Origin: CAZCAQ01 sp964540135
GTDB taxonomy: Bacteria > Patescibacteriota > WWE3 > UBA101185 > UBA10185
NCBI GenBank assembly: GCA_964540135.1
Contig: CAZILK010000009.1
Span: forward strand, 1-43,185
Direction of reading: 5' to 3'
DNA: 43,185 nt
How positions within the stretch are numbered: the first letter of the stretch is position 1; each line of letters starts with the position of its first letter. Under the pieces are notes generated by a model. It made no database searches. It worked only from the letters and a program-made list of their open reading frames with translations, and was not told the origin of the DNA. The position numbers and the translations under genes were made by a program. Positions 15,012 to 23,313 of the stretch are shown piece after piece.

Positions 15012-16421
15012 ATAAATTATATAGTCTTTATGTACTCTTCTTTTAGAGTACTTTGTAGGGTCATCTAATCGATTTTCATCAGGCACAACAAGAAGAGAGT
15101 CTTTTTTTGGCGCCATGTGATCTCCTTCTCTCATAAAAGGCCACCACAAGTATTTTTGTTCTTTGTCTTTAGGATCAAAGTATCTAAGCTTGTTGTACTC
15201 TTCACCAAAATAATATCTCCCGATTACATAATCCATGGGGGATGTGAAGGTAATGTAATTAACAGTTTTGGCGTGGTTTGCAACTATATCTCGCATACCG
15301 GAGTAGTATTTTGGATTATCAAGCCTTGTGAATATTGTTGTTAAATAGAAAAACAGCACAATAAATACTATTTCAATCTGCATTAGTTTTCTAAGTAGAA
15401 TACCCAGGCTAATTAAAAAAAAGATTGAGGATGGATATAAATACCTTTCTACATATATGTTGTAGTCAGTCCATTTAGGAAGTACAACTGCTACAAGCAT
15501 TGGTATTAAAGTAAGGAGAGCAAGTTGAAGTAGAATAAATCCTTCTTTTTTTGAGAGCTTCTTTAGTACAACAGCGAGTACAAGTAAAGCTGCGTAAAGA
15601 GAGATAATGAATGTTTCAAAATACTTTTTATCTATCTCACCTTTAATAGAAATAGTTTCATCAGAGCCAGGTTTTTTTGAAGTTACTCCAAATAAATGCG
15701 CATACGTACTCTTTTTAATGTTCATGATCGTTGGTTTTTTGATCCAATCACTTGTAACTGCGTTTGCCTTAGACTTTGAGTCGTTGTAGGTGAATAAAAG
15801 ACAGAAGGCAAAGAGTAATGTAACCGGTAAAATGACTCTAAAGTTCTTGGATCTAAGTTCTGCAACAACAAACGCCACTGCCAGCAGTGCAAGATATATC
15901 ATTCCTGAATAATGAATGAATGGGATTAATGCTGCTAAAAAAGCAAAGTACAGGTACTTTTTCTCAAGTAACAGAAGCAGGCTTAAGATGCAAACTAGTC
16001 CAAAAAGAGAGTAGCTTCTTGCTTCGATAGAGTATTGAACTGTGAATGGGCTAAACGCAATTATGAGTCCCGCAATAAGTCCTGCTTCTTTATGAAAAAA
16101 CTTTTTGCCTATTAGATAAGCGATATAAACGGTTAGAACACCTGCAACAACAGAAAACATTCTAATTGGTATCTCACCGGTACCAAAAATAAGCGTCCAC
16201 AGCTTCAAGAGCAAATAATACACCGGAGGATTAGTATCTATTTTAAGGATTGATAAGAACTCATTGAGAGGAACTCTCATCAGGATCCCTGTAAAAGCCT
16301 CATCAAACCAGAAATCAAATTTCAGTATGTAGAATAGACGTACTCCAAGTGCAATTAGGATTAAGAATAAAACATCGGCTTCGGCTTTAATTTTTGTGAA
16401 TAAGGTTGTAATCTTGCCCAT
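14991..16421 (-). CDS. GT39-family (PMT/ArnT-like) membrane glycosyltransferase
   Basis: Integral membrane sugar transferase, 476 residues from the ATG at 16421. The ATG at 16427 sits directly on the TAGAAT box, so the third codon is chosen. The first outer loop carries the conserved acidic pair WFDEAFTG (D40, E41), and the next loop has DTNPPVYYLLLKLW (61-74). Both are hallmarks of the polyprenyl-phosphate-sugar dependent GT39/ArnT superfamily. VQYSIEARSY is another family motif. About 11 to 12 membrane helices are predicted, with a C-terminal soluble tail. It probably transfers a lipid-linked sugar to an envelope protein or glycan; acceptor unknown. The divergent neighbour is an OpgC-like protein. 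Confidence 0.82.
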   Translation of the reverse strand: MGKITTLFTKIKAEADVLFLILIALGVRLFYILKFDFWFDEAFTGILMRVPLNEFLSILKIDTNPPVYYLLLKLWTLIFGTGEIPIRMFSVVAGVLTVYIAYLIGKKFFHKEAGLIAGLIIAFSPFTVQYSIEARSYSLFGLVCILSLLLLLEKKYLYFAFLAALIPFIHYSGMIYLALLAVAFVVAELRSKNFRVILPVTLLFAFCLLFTYNDSKSKANAVTSDWIKKPTIMNIKKSTYAHLFGVTSKKPGSDETISIKGEIDKKYFETFIISLYAALLVLAVVLKKLSKKEGFILLQLALLTLIPMLVAVVLPKWTDYNIYVERYLYPSSIFFLISLGILLRKLMQIEIVFIVLFFYLTTIFTRLDNPKYYSGMRDIVANHAKTVNYITFTSPMDYVIGRYYFGEEYNKLRYFDPKDKEQKYLWWPFMREGDHMAPKKDSLLVVPDENRLDDPTKYSKRRVHKDYIIYSANEFN

Positions 16422-16427
16422 ACTCAT

Positions 16428-16433
16428 ATTCTA
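16428..16433 (-). promoter_or_regulatory. -10 box, decides GT39 start at 16421
   Basis: Minus-strand TAGAAT, six bases (ATGAGT), then the ATG at 16421. The ATG at 16427 immediately follows the hexamer and would not be in the transcript. Confidence 0.65.
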
Positions 16434-16482
16434 AGCTATAAAGGTACATTTACAAAGCTTAACTTAGATGGGTTTTGTTGTG

Positions 16483-16488
16483 TATAAT
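16483..16488 (+). promoter_or_regulatory. -10 box, decides OpgC-like start at 16495
   Basis: TATAAT preceded by TG, six bases (GCGTTT), then the ATG at 16495. The in-frame ATG at 16468 lies upstream of this hexamer. Confidence 0.7.
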
Positions 16489-16494
16489 GCGTTT

Positions 16495-17601
16495 ATGCAA
16501 ACAGTGACAAAACCCCGTAATCAGACTTTAGACTTAATGAGAGGTTATTTTCTCACCGCAATTCTAGTAGCTCATTTTTACAAATTCCCTTCCCCATATG
16601 TATTTCTTAACGGAAGAGGGGAATTGTGGGTATCGGCAGCACCGGGATTTGTTTTTGTTTCAGGACTACTTGTTGGGATGGTGTATAAAAGAAAGATTGA
16701 GACCTTAGGACTTAAACCCGCTTTAAAAAAACTTATTGAGCGTGGTCTTAAACTCCAAGCATTTAATGTCTTTTTTACAGTAACGTACTCACTTCTTGGC
16801 GTGTATATGGGTACTTGGCAGTACCTTAATATGGGATTGTTACATAAAAACTTCTTTGATGCCTTTATCAATGCCGCAACATTTAGATATTCTTATGGTT
16901 GGGCTGATCTATTAATTTATTACGCTTTTATGCTCATATTTGTATCCCCAGTTGTTTTGTATTTATTTAATAAACGCATAGTTAAACCGGTTATTGCTGC
17001 TTCCGGTCTTCTATGGCTTGCTATGTTTATACTTCCCGGAGAGCAGAGATTCTCAGGAAGTTATATCCCTATTGAATCATGGCAATTTCTTTTTGTTTTA
17101 GGATTAACTGGTGGTTATTTTAAAAACTACTTCGCAAAACAGTATAGAAGGCTTTTTCACTCAGCTAACAAATCAAATGTCTATTTGTTATTTACTGTAT
17201 TTGCTATAACCATAACACTAAGCATTGTCGATAGATTTAATGGTCTGTTCACTGGGAATATCAAAAACTTATTAGATGTGTGGTTCAAAAAAGCTGATCT
17301 AGCACCAGGGCTACTGGTAACATTTTTCATTTGGTTTACATTCCTTTATTATATATTCCAAAGATTTGAGAAATACATCACCAAATACCTTGGTTGGTTG
17401 CTCTATACTTTTGGCAAAAACTCTCTCCTTACTTATTCTATTCAATCAATTTATCTTTTCGCTCTTTTTTACATCTTGCCCAAAGGCGGTACTTACTGGG
17501 TAAACACTTTAACTACTACAGCATTGATTCTAGTCGTGTGGGCGACTGTAAAAATCTTTACAACAACTGCAGAGTATATAAAGGTTAAGAAAGATCTATA
17601 G
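16495..17601 (+). CDS. OpgC-like membrane acyltransferase
   Basis: A 368-residue multi-pass membrane protein from the ATG at 16495. The first segment LDLMRGYFLTAILVAHF (about 11-27) matches the OpgC/acyltransferase-3 pattern D-x-x-R-G, and the next loop PGFVFVSGLLVGMVYKRK has the family F-x-F-x-S-G. About ten membrane helices follow. OpgC succinylates periplasmic glucans in proteobacteria, and relatives O-acylate envelope polysaccharides; the substrate here is unknown. The divergent GT39-like gene and the nearby UppS gene point to envelope polysaccharide work. Confidence 0.75.
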   Translation: MQTVTKPRNQTLDLMRGYFLTAILVAHFYKFPSPYVFLNGRGELWVSAAPGFVFVSGLLVGMVYKRKIETLGLKPALKKLIERGLKLQAFNVFFTVTYSLLGVYMGTWQYLNMGLLHKNFFDAFINAATFRYSYGWADLLIYYAFMLIFVSPVVLYLFNKRIVKPVIAASGLLWLAMFILPGEQRFSGSYIPIESWQFLFVLGLTGGYFKNYFAKQYRRLFHSANKSNVYLLFTVFAITITLSIVDRFNGLFTGNIKNLLDVWFKKADLAPGLLVTFFIWFTFLYYIFQRFEKYITKYLGWLLYTFGKNSLLTYSIQSIYLFALFYILPKGGTYWVNTLTTTALILVVWATVKIFTTTAEYIKVKKDL

Positions 17602-17664
17602 CTTCATCACTTATATCCCACCTCTAATGTTTGTGTTCTATGTGTTAGTGGTAAACTAATTTCA

Positions 17665-18165
17665 GTGTTATTAAGTGAACGGTTATCTAAAATTGCAGAC
17701 TTTGGCAGCATCTCCTTTATTCTTACCCTGACATTTGTAATTTTTGCAGTTAAGATATTTGGAAATAAAATAAGTTTTGCTATACTTGAAAGCTTTCAGC
17801 TAACTATATCTGGCAGTTTAATTGATAATCAAGTTCCGGGGTTTACTGTCGGGGTGTTTATAGTGGTAGTACTTGTTAGCCCGTTTTTAGAGACTTTTGT
17901 CGCACAGTTTTTATTGGTAAGGCTTGTTGTGAGGATTTTCAAGAGTACTAAGTTGGCTATCGTCATTTCAGCCCTGCTTTTCTCTCTTGCGCATTATCCG
18001 GCTGTGGGGTTCTTCATTCCCGCATTTCTTATTGGAGTAGTTCTTGCGTGGGGTTATATTGTCAAGTTGGAAAGAAAGCAGAAAGCTTTCATTTTGATTA
18101 ATGTCGTACACTCTCTCCATAACTTACTGATTTTTGCAATTCACCTCTTTTTGCCATCTAGCTAG
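17665..18165 (+). CDS. CPBP-family (CAAX protease-like) membrane protein
   Basis: A 166-residue protein from a GTG codon, with about five membrane segments. The CPBP/Abi pattern is partly kept: SPFLETFVAQFLLVR (74-88) in the place of the EExxxR motif, FSLAHYPAVG in the place of FxxxH, and VVHSLHNLL at the end matching HxxxN. The first of the usual glutamate pair is L and the second is E76, so one catalytic residue is missing and protease activity is doubtful. TAAACT lies seven bases upstream of the GTG. Monocistronic between the OpgC-like gene and a tiny basic ORF. Confidence 0.65.
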   Translation: MLLSERLSKIADFGSISFILTLTFVIFAVKIFGNKISFAILESFQLTISGSLIDNQVPGFTVGVFIVVVLVSPFLETFVAQFLLVRLVVRIFKSTKLAIVISALLFSLAHYPAVGFFIPAFLIGVVLAWGYIVKLERKQKAFILINVVHSLHNLLIFAIHLFLPSS

Positions 18166-18174
18166 GTTGTGTGG

Positions 18175-18180
18175 TAATAT
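18175..18180 (+). promoter_or_regulatory. Extended -10 box before a 27-residue ORF
   Basis: TGG-TAATAT, six bases (GCTCCC), then the ATG at 18187. The TGn extension and exact spacing support transcription of the tiny ORF. Confidence 0.5.
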
Positions 18181-18186
18181 GCTCCC

Positions 18187-18270
18187 ATGTCAATGAATAA
18201 AAAAAGAAGTGATAGGCAGGATAATAGAGCCAAAAGAAAAGCTAGGAAAAAAACTAAAAGAGTCTGCTAA
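18187..18270 (+). CDS. Tiny basic protein (27 residues), leaderless
   Basis: A short frame with an ATG at exactly leaderless distance from an extended -10 (TGG-TAATAT). The product is very basic: about half the residues are K or R, with clusters such as RAKRKARKKTKR, and there is no hydrophobic segment. This suggests a nucleic-acid or ribosome-binding microprotein. It ends three bases before the stop of the convergent uppS gene. No family is recognised. The evidence is promoter spacing and composition only. Confidence 0.5.
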   Translation: MSMNKKRSDRQDNRAKRKARKKTKRVC

Positions 18271-18273
18271 CCT

Positions 18274-18990
18274 TTAGTATTTCTTCGAATTTCCACCAAA
18301 TCGACGTTCTCTTCCCGAATAGTCACGAATTGCTTTCTCAAACTCATCTGGGGTAAAGTCGGGTAAATATTTGTCTGTAAAGTAGAGCTCGGCATAAGCA
18401 CTTTGCCAAGGAAGATAACCACTAAGCCTTTGTTCCCCACCTGTTCTTATTATCAAATCCACCTGTGGAAGTCCTTTAGTATCAAGGTTATTTGAAATAC
18501 TTTCTTCAGTTATTTCAAGACCTTCATTTAGAGCTTTTTGAACAGCCCTGACTATTTCATCATGCCCGCCGTAATCAACTGCTGCAACAAAGGTAAATCC
18601 AGTGAAGTGTTTTGTCTTTTCAACCATTTCATTTATCTCAGCCATTAAGAAGTCTGGAAGCCTGTCAGTTCTTCCAATATGAACAAATCTTATTTCTTCT
18701 CGTATGCACTTTTCTTTGAACTTTCGAGCATAGTCACGGACGAGTCCAAAAAGTCCATCTACCTCTTCTTTGCTTCTTGACCAGTTTTCTGTTGAAAAAG
18801 CCCAGCCTGTAAGTACCTTTATACCCATATCTTTTGCTTTCTCTATCAGAAGCTCGTAAGTATCCACACCCTTTTTATGCCCCATTAGCGAGGGTAGCAT
18901 ATGAGCTTTTGCCCATCTTCTGTTGCCGTCGCTAATAATAGCCACGTGTTGTGGGATATTTTCTATGTCTTTATTTGCTGTATCAGTCAT
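18274..18990 (-). CDS. uppS: Undecaprenyl diphosphate synthase
   Basis: cis-Prenyltransferase that makes the C55 lipid carrier for cell-wall and polysaccharide synthesis; 238 residues, normal length. HVAIISDGNRRWAK (15-28) carries the catalytic D21 that binds Mg2+ and the diphosphate. GHKKG, GWAFSTENWSRS, GGHDEIVRA and the C-terminal SGYLPWQSAYAELYF motif are all present. Fits with the nearby glycosyltransferase and acyltransferase genes. Unlike many neighbours the ATG is not at leaderless distance: the nearest -10 (TAAAAT) is about 37 bases upstream, and a GAGG lies 11 bases before the ATG, so translation probably uses a leader. Confidence 0.95.
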   Translation of the reverse strand: MTDTANKDIENIPQHVAIISDGNRRWAKAHMLPSLMGHKKGVDTYELLIEKAKDMGIKVLTGWAFSTENWSRSKEEVDGLFGLVRDYARKFKEKCIREEIRFVHIGRTDRLPDFLMAEINEMVEKTKHFTGFTFVAAVDYGGHDEIVRAVQKALNEGLEITEESISNNLDTKGLPQVDLIIRTGGEQRLSGYLPWQSAYAELYFTDKYLPDFTPDEFEKAIRDYSGRERRFGGNSKKY

Positions 18991-19061
18991 TTTTAAAAGA
19001 CCTCAATGGGCCGAATGGTTACATTTTAGCTTTAATTTACCTTTTTTTCCAATTGAGTTTT

Positions 19062-19075
19062 AAGATTATAATCTT
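19062..19075. promoter_or_regulatory. 14-base palindrome between uppS and tgt
   Basis: AAGATTATAATCTT is a perfect palindrome in the 138-base divergent intergenic region. It contains a -10-like TATAAT on one strand and its mirror on the other, so it may be an operator or a bidirectional promoter element. No protein can be assigned to it. Confidence 0.35.
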
Positions 19076-19116
19076 GGCTCTTTTAACCATCCGCGCCTTT
19101 ATTTCTTAATTTCTGG

Positions 19117-19122
19117 TAAAAT
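19117..19122 (+). promoter_or_regulatory. Extended -10 box of the tgt operon, leaderless spacing
   Basis: TGG-TAAAAT, six bases (CCCTTC), then the tgt ATG at 19129. The TGn extension probably compensates for a missing -35. Confidence 0.7.
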
Positions 19123-19128
19123 CCCTTC

Positions 19129-20211
19129 ATGAAAACGACTGTGATCAGAGGTGTAACTTATACGTTGCCCCAGTTTCTACCGGATGCAACAAGAGCTGTT
19201 GTGAAGAGTATTGATTCAGGAGATCTTAAACTGAGTAAGATTGAGGGTATTGTTGTAAATACTTATCACCTTATGAATGAACCAGGTGGGTCAGTTATCC
19301 AAGCATGTGGAGGGATTAAAGAATTCATGCATTTTGATGGACTCACTGTAACTGACTCTGGTGGTTGGCAAATATTTTCACTTATTCACCGGAATAAAAA
19401 TGCAGGAAAGATAACTGATAAAGGTGTAACTTTTGCGTTTGGTGTTAAAAAGAGAAAGCTTTTTACACCAGAAGATTCGATTGAACTTCAGTTTAAAATA
19501 GGCTCAGACATCATAATTTGTCTTGATGACTTTACACCACCTGACGGAACTAAAGAGAGAGTTTTAGAGAGTGTTACACGAACAACTCTTTGGGCTAAAA
19601 GATGCAAGAAAAAATATTTAGAGATTTGTGAAAGCAAGGGACTAACTGATGAGGCAAGACCTCATATCTATGCTGTTGTTCAGGGAGGATCAGATCTTGC
19701 ACTTCGAAAGAAAAGTGCTGATGAGCTTATTGAGGTAGGTTTTGATGGTTTTGGTTTTGGTGGATACATGATTGATGAAAACAGCGATCTTGATTTAGAA
19801 GTCTCTGAGAAACTTGCTAATTTAATACCTATTGATAAACCAAGGTTTGCTCTTGGAACCGGTTCTCCTTACGAGATTGCGATGTGCTTTAAATATGGCT
19901 GGGATATTTTTGACTGTACGCTACCAACAAGAGACGCAAGACATATGAGACTTTATGTTTTTAATAAAGAGCCTTTAGTTAAAGAAGATCTGTTTAATAA
20001 AGATATTTATGGCTTTGTTTACATCAAAAGAGAAGCCTTTACACGGGACACTGGAAGAATATCTGAGTTTTGCGATTGCTATACATGTCAAAATTATTCA
20101 CGAGCCTATTTACATCATTTGTTTAAAATCGAAGATACGCTCGCATTTAAACTTGCAACAATTCACAATCTGAGGCACTATACAAAGGTTATTGAATTAT
20201 TACGTACATAA
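19129..20211 (+). CDS. tgt: tRNA-guanine transglycosylase
   Basis: Exchanges guanine 34 of tRNAs with GUN anticodons for a 7-deazaguanine base; 360 residues. The general-base aspartate is D76 in DSGGWQ (usually DSGGF/YQ). The nucleophile is D262 in IFDCTLPTR. The zinc site CxCxxC (C315, C317, C320) with H346 is complete. VQGGSDLALR is also conserved. The substrate loop usually reading GGLAVGE is here GGYMIDE, so the base specificity (preQ1, queuine or other) may differ. No queuosine biosynthesis gene is in the window. It heads an operon with the PreP-type peptidase gene, which starts three bases after its stop. Confidence 0.9.
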   Translation: MKTTVIRGVTYTLPQFLPDATRAVVKSIDSGDLKLSKIEGIVVNTYHLMNEPGGSVIQACGGIKEFMHFDGLTVTDSGGWQIFSLIHRNKNAGKITDKGVTFAFGVKKRKLFTPEDSIELQFKIGSDIIICLDDFTPPDGTKERVLESVTRTTLWAKRCKKKYLEICESKGLTDEARPHIYAVVQGGSDLALRKKSADELIEVGFDGFGFGGYMIDENSDLDLEVSEKLANLIPIDKPRFALGTGSPYEIAMCFKYGWDIFDCTLPTRDARHMRLYVFNKEPLVKEDLFNKDIYGFVYIKREAFTRDTGRISEFCDCYTCQNYSRAYLHHLFKIEDTLAFKLATIHNLRHYTKVIELLRT

Positions 20212-20214
20212 GTT

Positions 20215-23103
20215 ATGCACAAAAGCTTCACCCTTAAATACCAAAAAGAGCTTCCGGACATCTCGTCACAGGGATTTATGTTTATTCATAAAAAGACCGG
20301 GGCTCAAGTGCTGTATATTAAAAATGAAGATAGGGATAAAACTTTTGGTATTGCTTTTAAGACTATTCCAACAGACGATACTGGAGTTGCGCATATACTT
20401 GAACACAGTGTACTTAATGGTTCAGAGAAATATCCCGTAAAAGAACCATTCACATTTCTGATGAAGAGCTCACTGAGCACGTTTTTAAATGCATTAACTT
20501 ATCCAGACAAAACAATTTATCCTGTATCAAGCACTAATCAACAAGATTTGAAAAATTTGAGCTCAGTGTATTTAGATGCAGTTTTTAAACCTCTTTTGAT
20601 TAAGGACGTCTTTTTACAAGAAGGCTGGCATTACGAGTTATTTAACGAACAAGATCCTATTAAGTACAAAGGCGTTGTGTTTAATGAGATGAAAGGCTCT
20701 CTTGCGAATATCGACCATTTTACCGCAAATCTTGTATACAAACATTTACTAAAGGGTACTGTTTACGATGTTAATTCAGGTGGAGATCCAGGAGCAATAC
20801 CTGATCTGACTTACAAAGCTTTTGTAGATTTTCACAAAACTTTTTATCATCCGACAAATTCTATGTCTATTTTATATGGGGATATGGATCCCGTACCTTT
20901 TTTGGAGTTACTTGATAGCTACTTCTCGCAGTTTCCAAAAAAAGACTCCAAAAACACCTTTAAAAAATTAACTCCTTTTATAAAACCAAAAGTTGTAAAC
21001 GAGGTTTACCCATCATCCGATAGCAAAGCAAAGTACGTATCAGTATTGGCAACTGCTTTTGACAAGCCGGATGCCAGAGACTTTTTTGGGCTTGCAGTTC
21101 TAAGCTACTTATTAACTGACTCCGATGCTTCACCTCTTAAGAGAGTTTTAAGAGATAGCGAGCTTGGGGAGAGTATCTTTGATTATGGTGTGGAGAATGA
21201 GCTATATACTAATTTGTTTATCATTGGTCTAAAGGGAATTGCAGAGAAGAAGGACATTCTCAAAGTAGAGAAAATAATCCTTGGTAAACTGAGAGAATTA
21301 TCAAAAGGAGTTGACAAGGCAGCTCTACTTGGAGCTATAAGTAGAGTTGAGTTTATGCTTAGGGCAGGTAATGGAGAGGAGAAATCTAAAGGGGTTTCAG
21401 CTTTTACTGTGGCACTTCGCAACTGGTTATATAACGAAGATCCTTGTGAGATCTTTGATTTCTCAGAACATTTTGACTATTTCAAAACCAAAGCTATAGA
21501 GGATAACTATTTTGAAAAGTTAATTGCAAAATATATTTCAACTAATAATAATCTTGTAAAGTTAAGGATATCTCCCGATAAAAACTATTTTGTGAAAAGA
21601 GATACACGTGAGAAACTAAGACTCGCTAGGTTTAAGAAAAGTCTTTCCAAAAATCAGATCAGTAAACTGGTTTCACAAAATACAAAGCTCAAAGAACTCC
21701 AGGAAACACCGGATTCCAAAGAAGCTTTAGCTAAGCTTCCTGTTTTAGCTTTATCTGATATTCCAAAAGAGGCAATTTCATATCCACTTGAGGTTGTTAA
21801 GGCCAGTCAAATTAATGGCGAGGTAACATATACAGCCATTCCTCCTAAAGGACTTATCAATGCAAATATCTTATTTGATACCGCAAGCTTATCTAGAGAT
21901 GAGTTGCCTTATCTTGGTTTGTATAAACTACTAATTCTACAGCTTGGAACAAAAACTAAATCACCAGAAGAGCTAACAATACTTTTTGAATCGGTAGCTG
22001 GAGAACTTGATACTAAGTTATTTTTTACAAAAAATATTCAAACTAACGAAATAGTCCAGAAATTTGTGCTCAGCGTCTCGTTTCTTGAAGAAAAATCCTC
22101 AGGAGTTGCAGACTTACTAAAAGAACTCTTAATTGAGGTAAATTTTGATAATCTTTCACAGATTAAAAAGATTATTAAAGAAGAGAAAGATACACATGAG
22201 ATTAAGATCATCGATAGAGGCTTTAAATTCGCAGTAATAAACGCCATGAGCTCGCTACACGAGCAGTATGCGCTTGGCGAATTAACTGCTGGACTATCTT
22301 TTTACCTTTTCTTAAAGACTTTAATGCTTAGCTCAGATAAGTCGCTCCAAGAAACAGCCCAAAGATTAAAAGCAATTCACGCAAAGATTATAACTAACTC
22401 TGGAGAACTAAACTTTTCTTCGTCTTTAGAGAAAAAATTACCAACAATCAGCGCTTTTGCTGAGTTATTTAACAAACTGCCAAAAACGCCTACTCACTCA
22501 AAATCAGTAATTACACTCCCAAGTATTGTGAGAAGAGGCTTTATTATTCCATCCCAAGTAAATTATGTAGCTCTAGCAACCAACCTTTATAAAAAGACAG
22601 GATTAGTCGGTGGGAAAACAAGTTTACTTGATGTAATAGCAAAATACGATTATATGTGGAATGAGCTAAGAGTAAAAGGAGGGGCTTATGGGGGTATGTC
22701 GTACTTAAGCGAGCAGGGACTGCTCGGGCTTTGTTCATATAGAGACCCTAATCTTGAAAAAACACTTAAGACATTTGAGAACTACGGTTCGTATATGCAA
22801 GATCTTAAGCTTGAAAAAACACAACTTGCCGGTTATAAAATCGGTGCTTTATCTAACTTTGAACCATACGTGAGTGACAATAGTCTTGGGTTTGAGGCTT
22901 ATGGATTATACAAAGCAGGGCATACAGTTGAGCTAAGGCAAAAGTATAAAGATGAGCTACTAACACTTACACAGAAAGATATCAATAACTTTGGTTCAAA
23001 AGTAGGAAAGATTTCTTACATTACAAACCCAGTAACTGTTATTGGTTCTAATGACTCAATCGCCGGTTTTAAAAATTTTGATGAGGTTTTACCGCTATTT
23101 TAG
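20215..23103 (+). CDS. M16C (PreP-like) zinc metallopeptidase
   Basis: Large inverzincin of 962 residues, the usual length for presequence protease/falcilysin-type M16C peptidases, which degrade peptides inside a closed two-half chamber. The inverted zinc motif HxxEH is H60-ILEH-64 (VAHILEHSVLNGS), with the third ligand E158 in VVFNEMKGS. The C-terminal half has RGGAYGG-type residues (VKGGAYGGMS) that bind the peptide in the family. No signal peptide, so it is probably cytosolic and involved in peptide turnover. Three bases after tgt; its stop abuts the convergent xseB stop at 23104. Confidence 0.92.
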   Translation: MHKSFTLKYQKELPDISSQGFMFIHKKTGAQVLYIKNEDRDKTFGIAFKTIPTDDTGVAHILEHSVLNGSEKYPVKEPFTFLMKSSLSTFLNALTYPDKTIYPVSSTNQQDLKNLSSVYLDAVFKPLLIKDVFLQEGWHYELFNEQDPIKYKGVVFNEMKGSLANIDHFTANLVYKHLLKGTVYDVNSGGDPGAIPDLTYKAFVDFHKTFYHPTNSMSILYGDMDPVPFLELLDSYFSQFPKKDSKNTFKKLTPFIKPKVVNEVYPSSDSKAKYVSVLATAFDKPDARDFFGLAVLSYLLTDSDASPLKRVLRDSELGESIFDYGVENELYTNLFIIGLKGIAEKKDILKVEKIILGKLRELSKGVDKAALLGAISRVEFMLRAGNGEEKSKGVSAFTVALRNWLYNEDPCEIFDFSEHFDYFKTKAIEDNYFEKLIAKYISTNNNLVKLRISPDKNYFVKRDTREKLRLARFKKSLSKNQISKLVSQNTKLKELQETPDSKEALAKLPVLALSDIPKEAISYPLEVVKASQINGEVTYTAIPPKGLINANILFDTASLSRDELPYLGLYKLLILQLGTKTKSPEELTILFESVAGELDTKLFFTKNIQTNEIVQKFVLSVSFLEEKSSGVADLLKELLIEVNFDNLSQIKKIIKEEKDTHEIKIIDRGFKFAVINAMSSLHEQYALGELTAGLSFYLFLKTLMLSSDKSLQETAQRLKAIHAKIITNSGELNFSSSLEKKLPTISAFAELFNKLPKTPTHSKSVITLPSIVRRGFIIPSQVNYVALATNLYKKTGLVGGKTSLLDVIAKYDYMWNELRVKGGAYGGMSYLSEQGLLGLCSYRDPNLEKTLKTFENYGSYMQDLKLEKTQLAGYKIGALSNFEPYVSDNSLGFEAYGLYKAGHTVELRQKYKDELLTLTQKDINNFGSKVGKISYITNPVTVIGSNDSIAGFKNFDEVLPLF

Positions 23104-23313
23104 TTATTCTTCGGTAGAGTATCCGCTTTTAATCTCTTCAATTTCGTTTTCAAGCTGAGTTAACCTCTCTTTGATATATTTTGAGAGCTCAAGCCCTTCT
23201 TTCATAAGCGGGATACTTTGTTCAAGATCAATACTTTCGTCATCAATCTTAGCTGTTATTTCTTCTAGTCTTTTAAAAGCTTCATTTAAATTTTTTTGTT
23301 TACTTTGAGTCAT
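23104..23313 (-). CDS. xseB: Exodeoxyribonuclease VII small subunit
   Basis: Small subunit of the ssDNA exonuclease; 69 residues, standard length. LNEAFKRLEEITAKIDDES (9-27) and LEQSIPLMKEGLELSKYIKERL are the family's helical hairpin with the conserved E-x-x-x-L-x-G-L-x-L pattern. It overlaps the 3' end of xseA by 14 bases, implying translational coupling. Confidence 0.93.
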   Translation of the reverse strand: MTQSKQKNLNEAFKRLEEITAKIDDESIDLEQSIPLMKEGLELSKYIKERLTQLENEIEEIKSGYSTEE

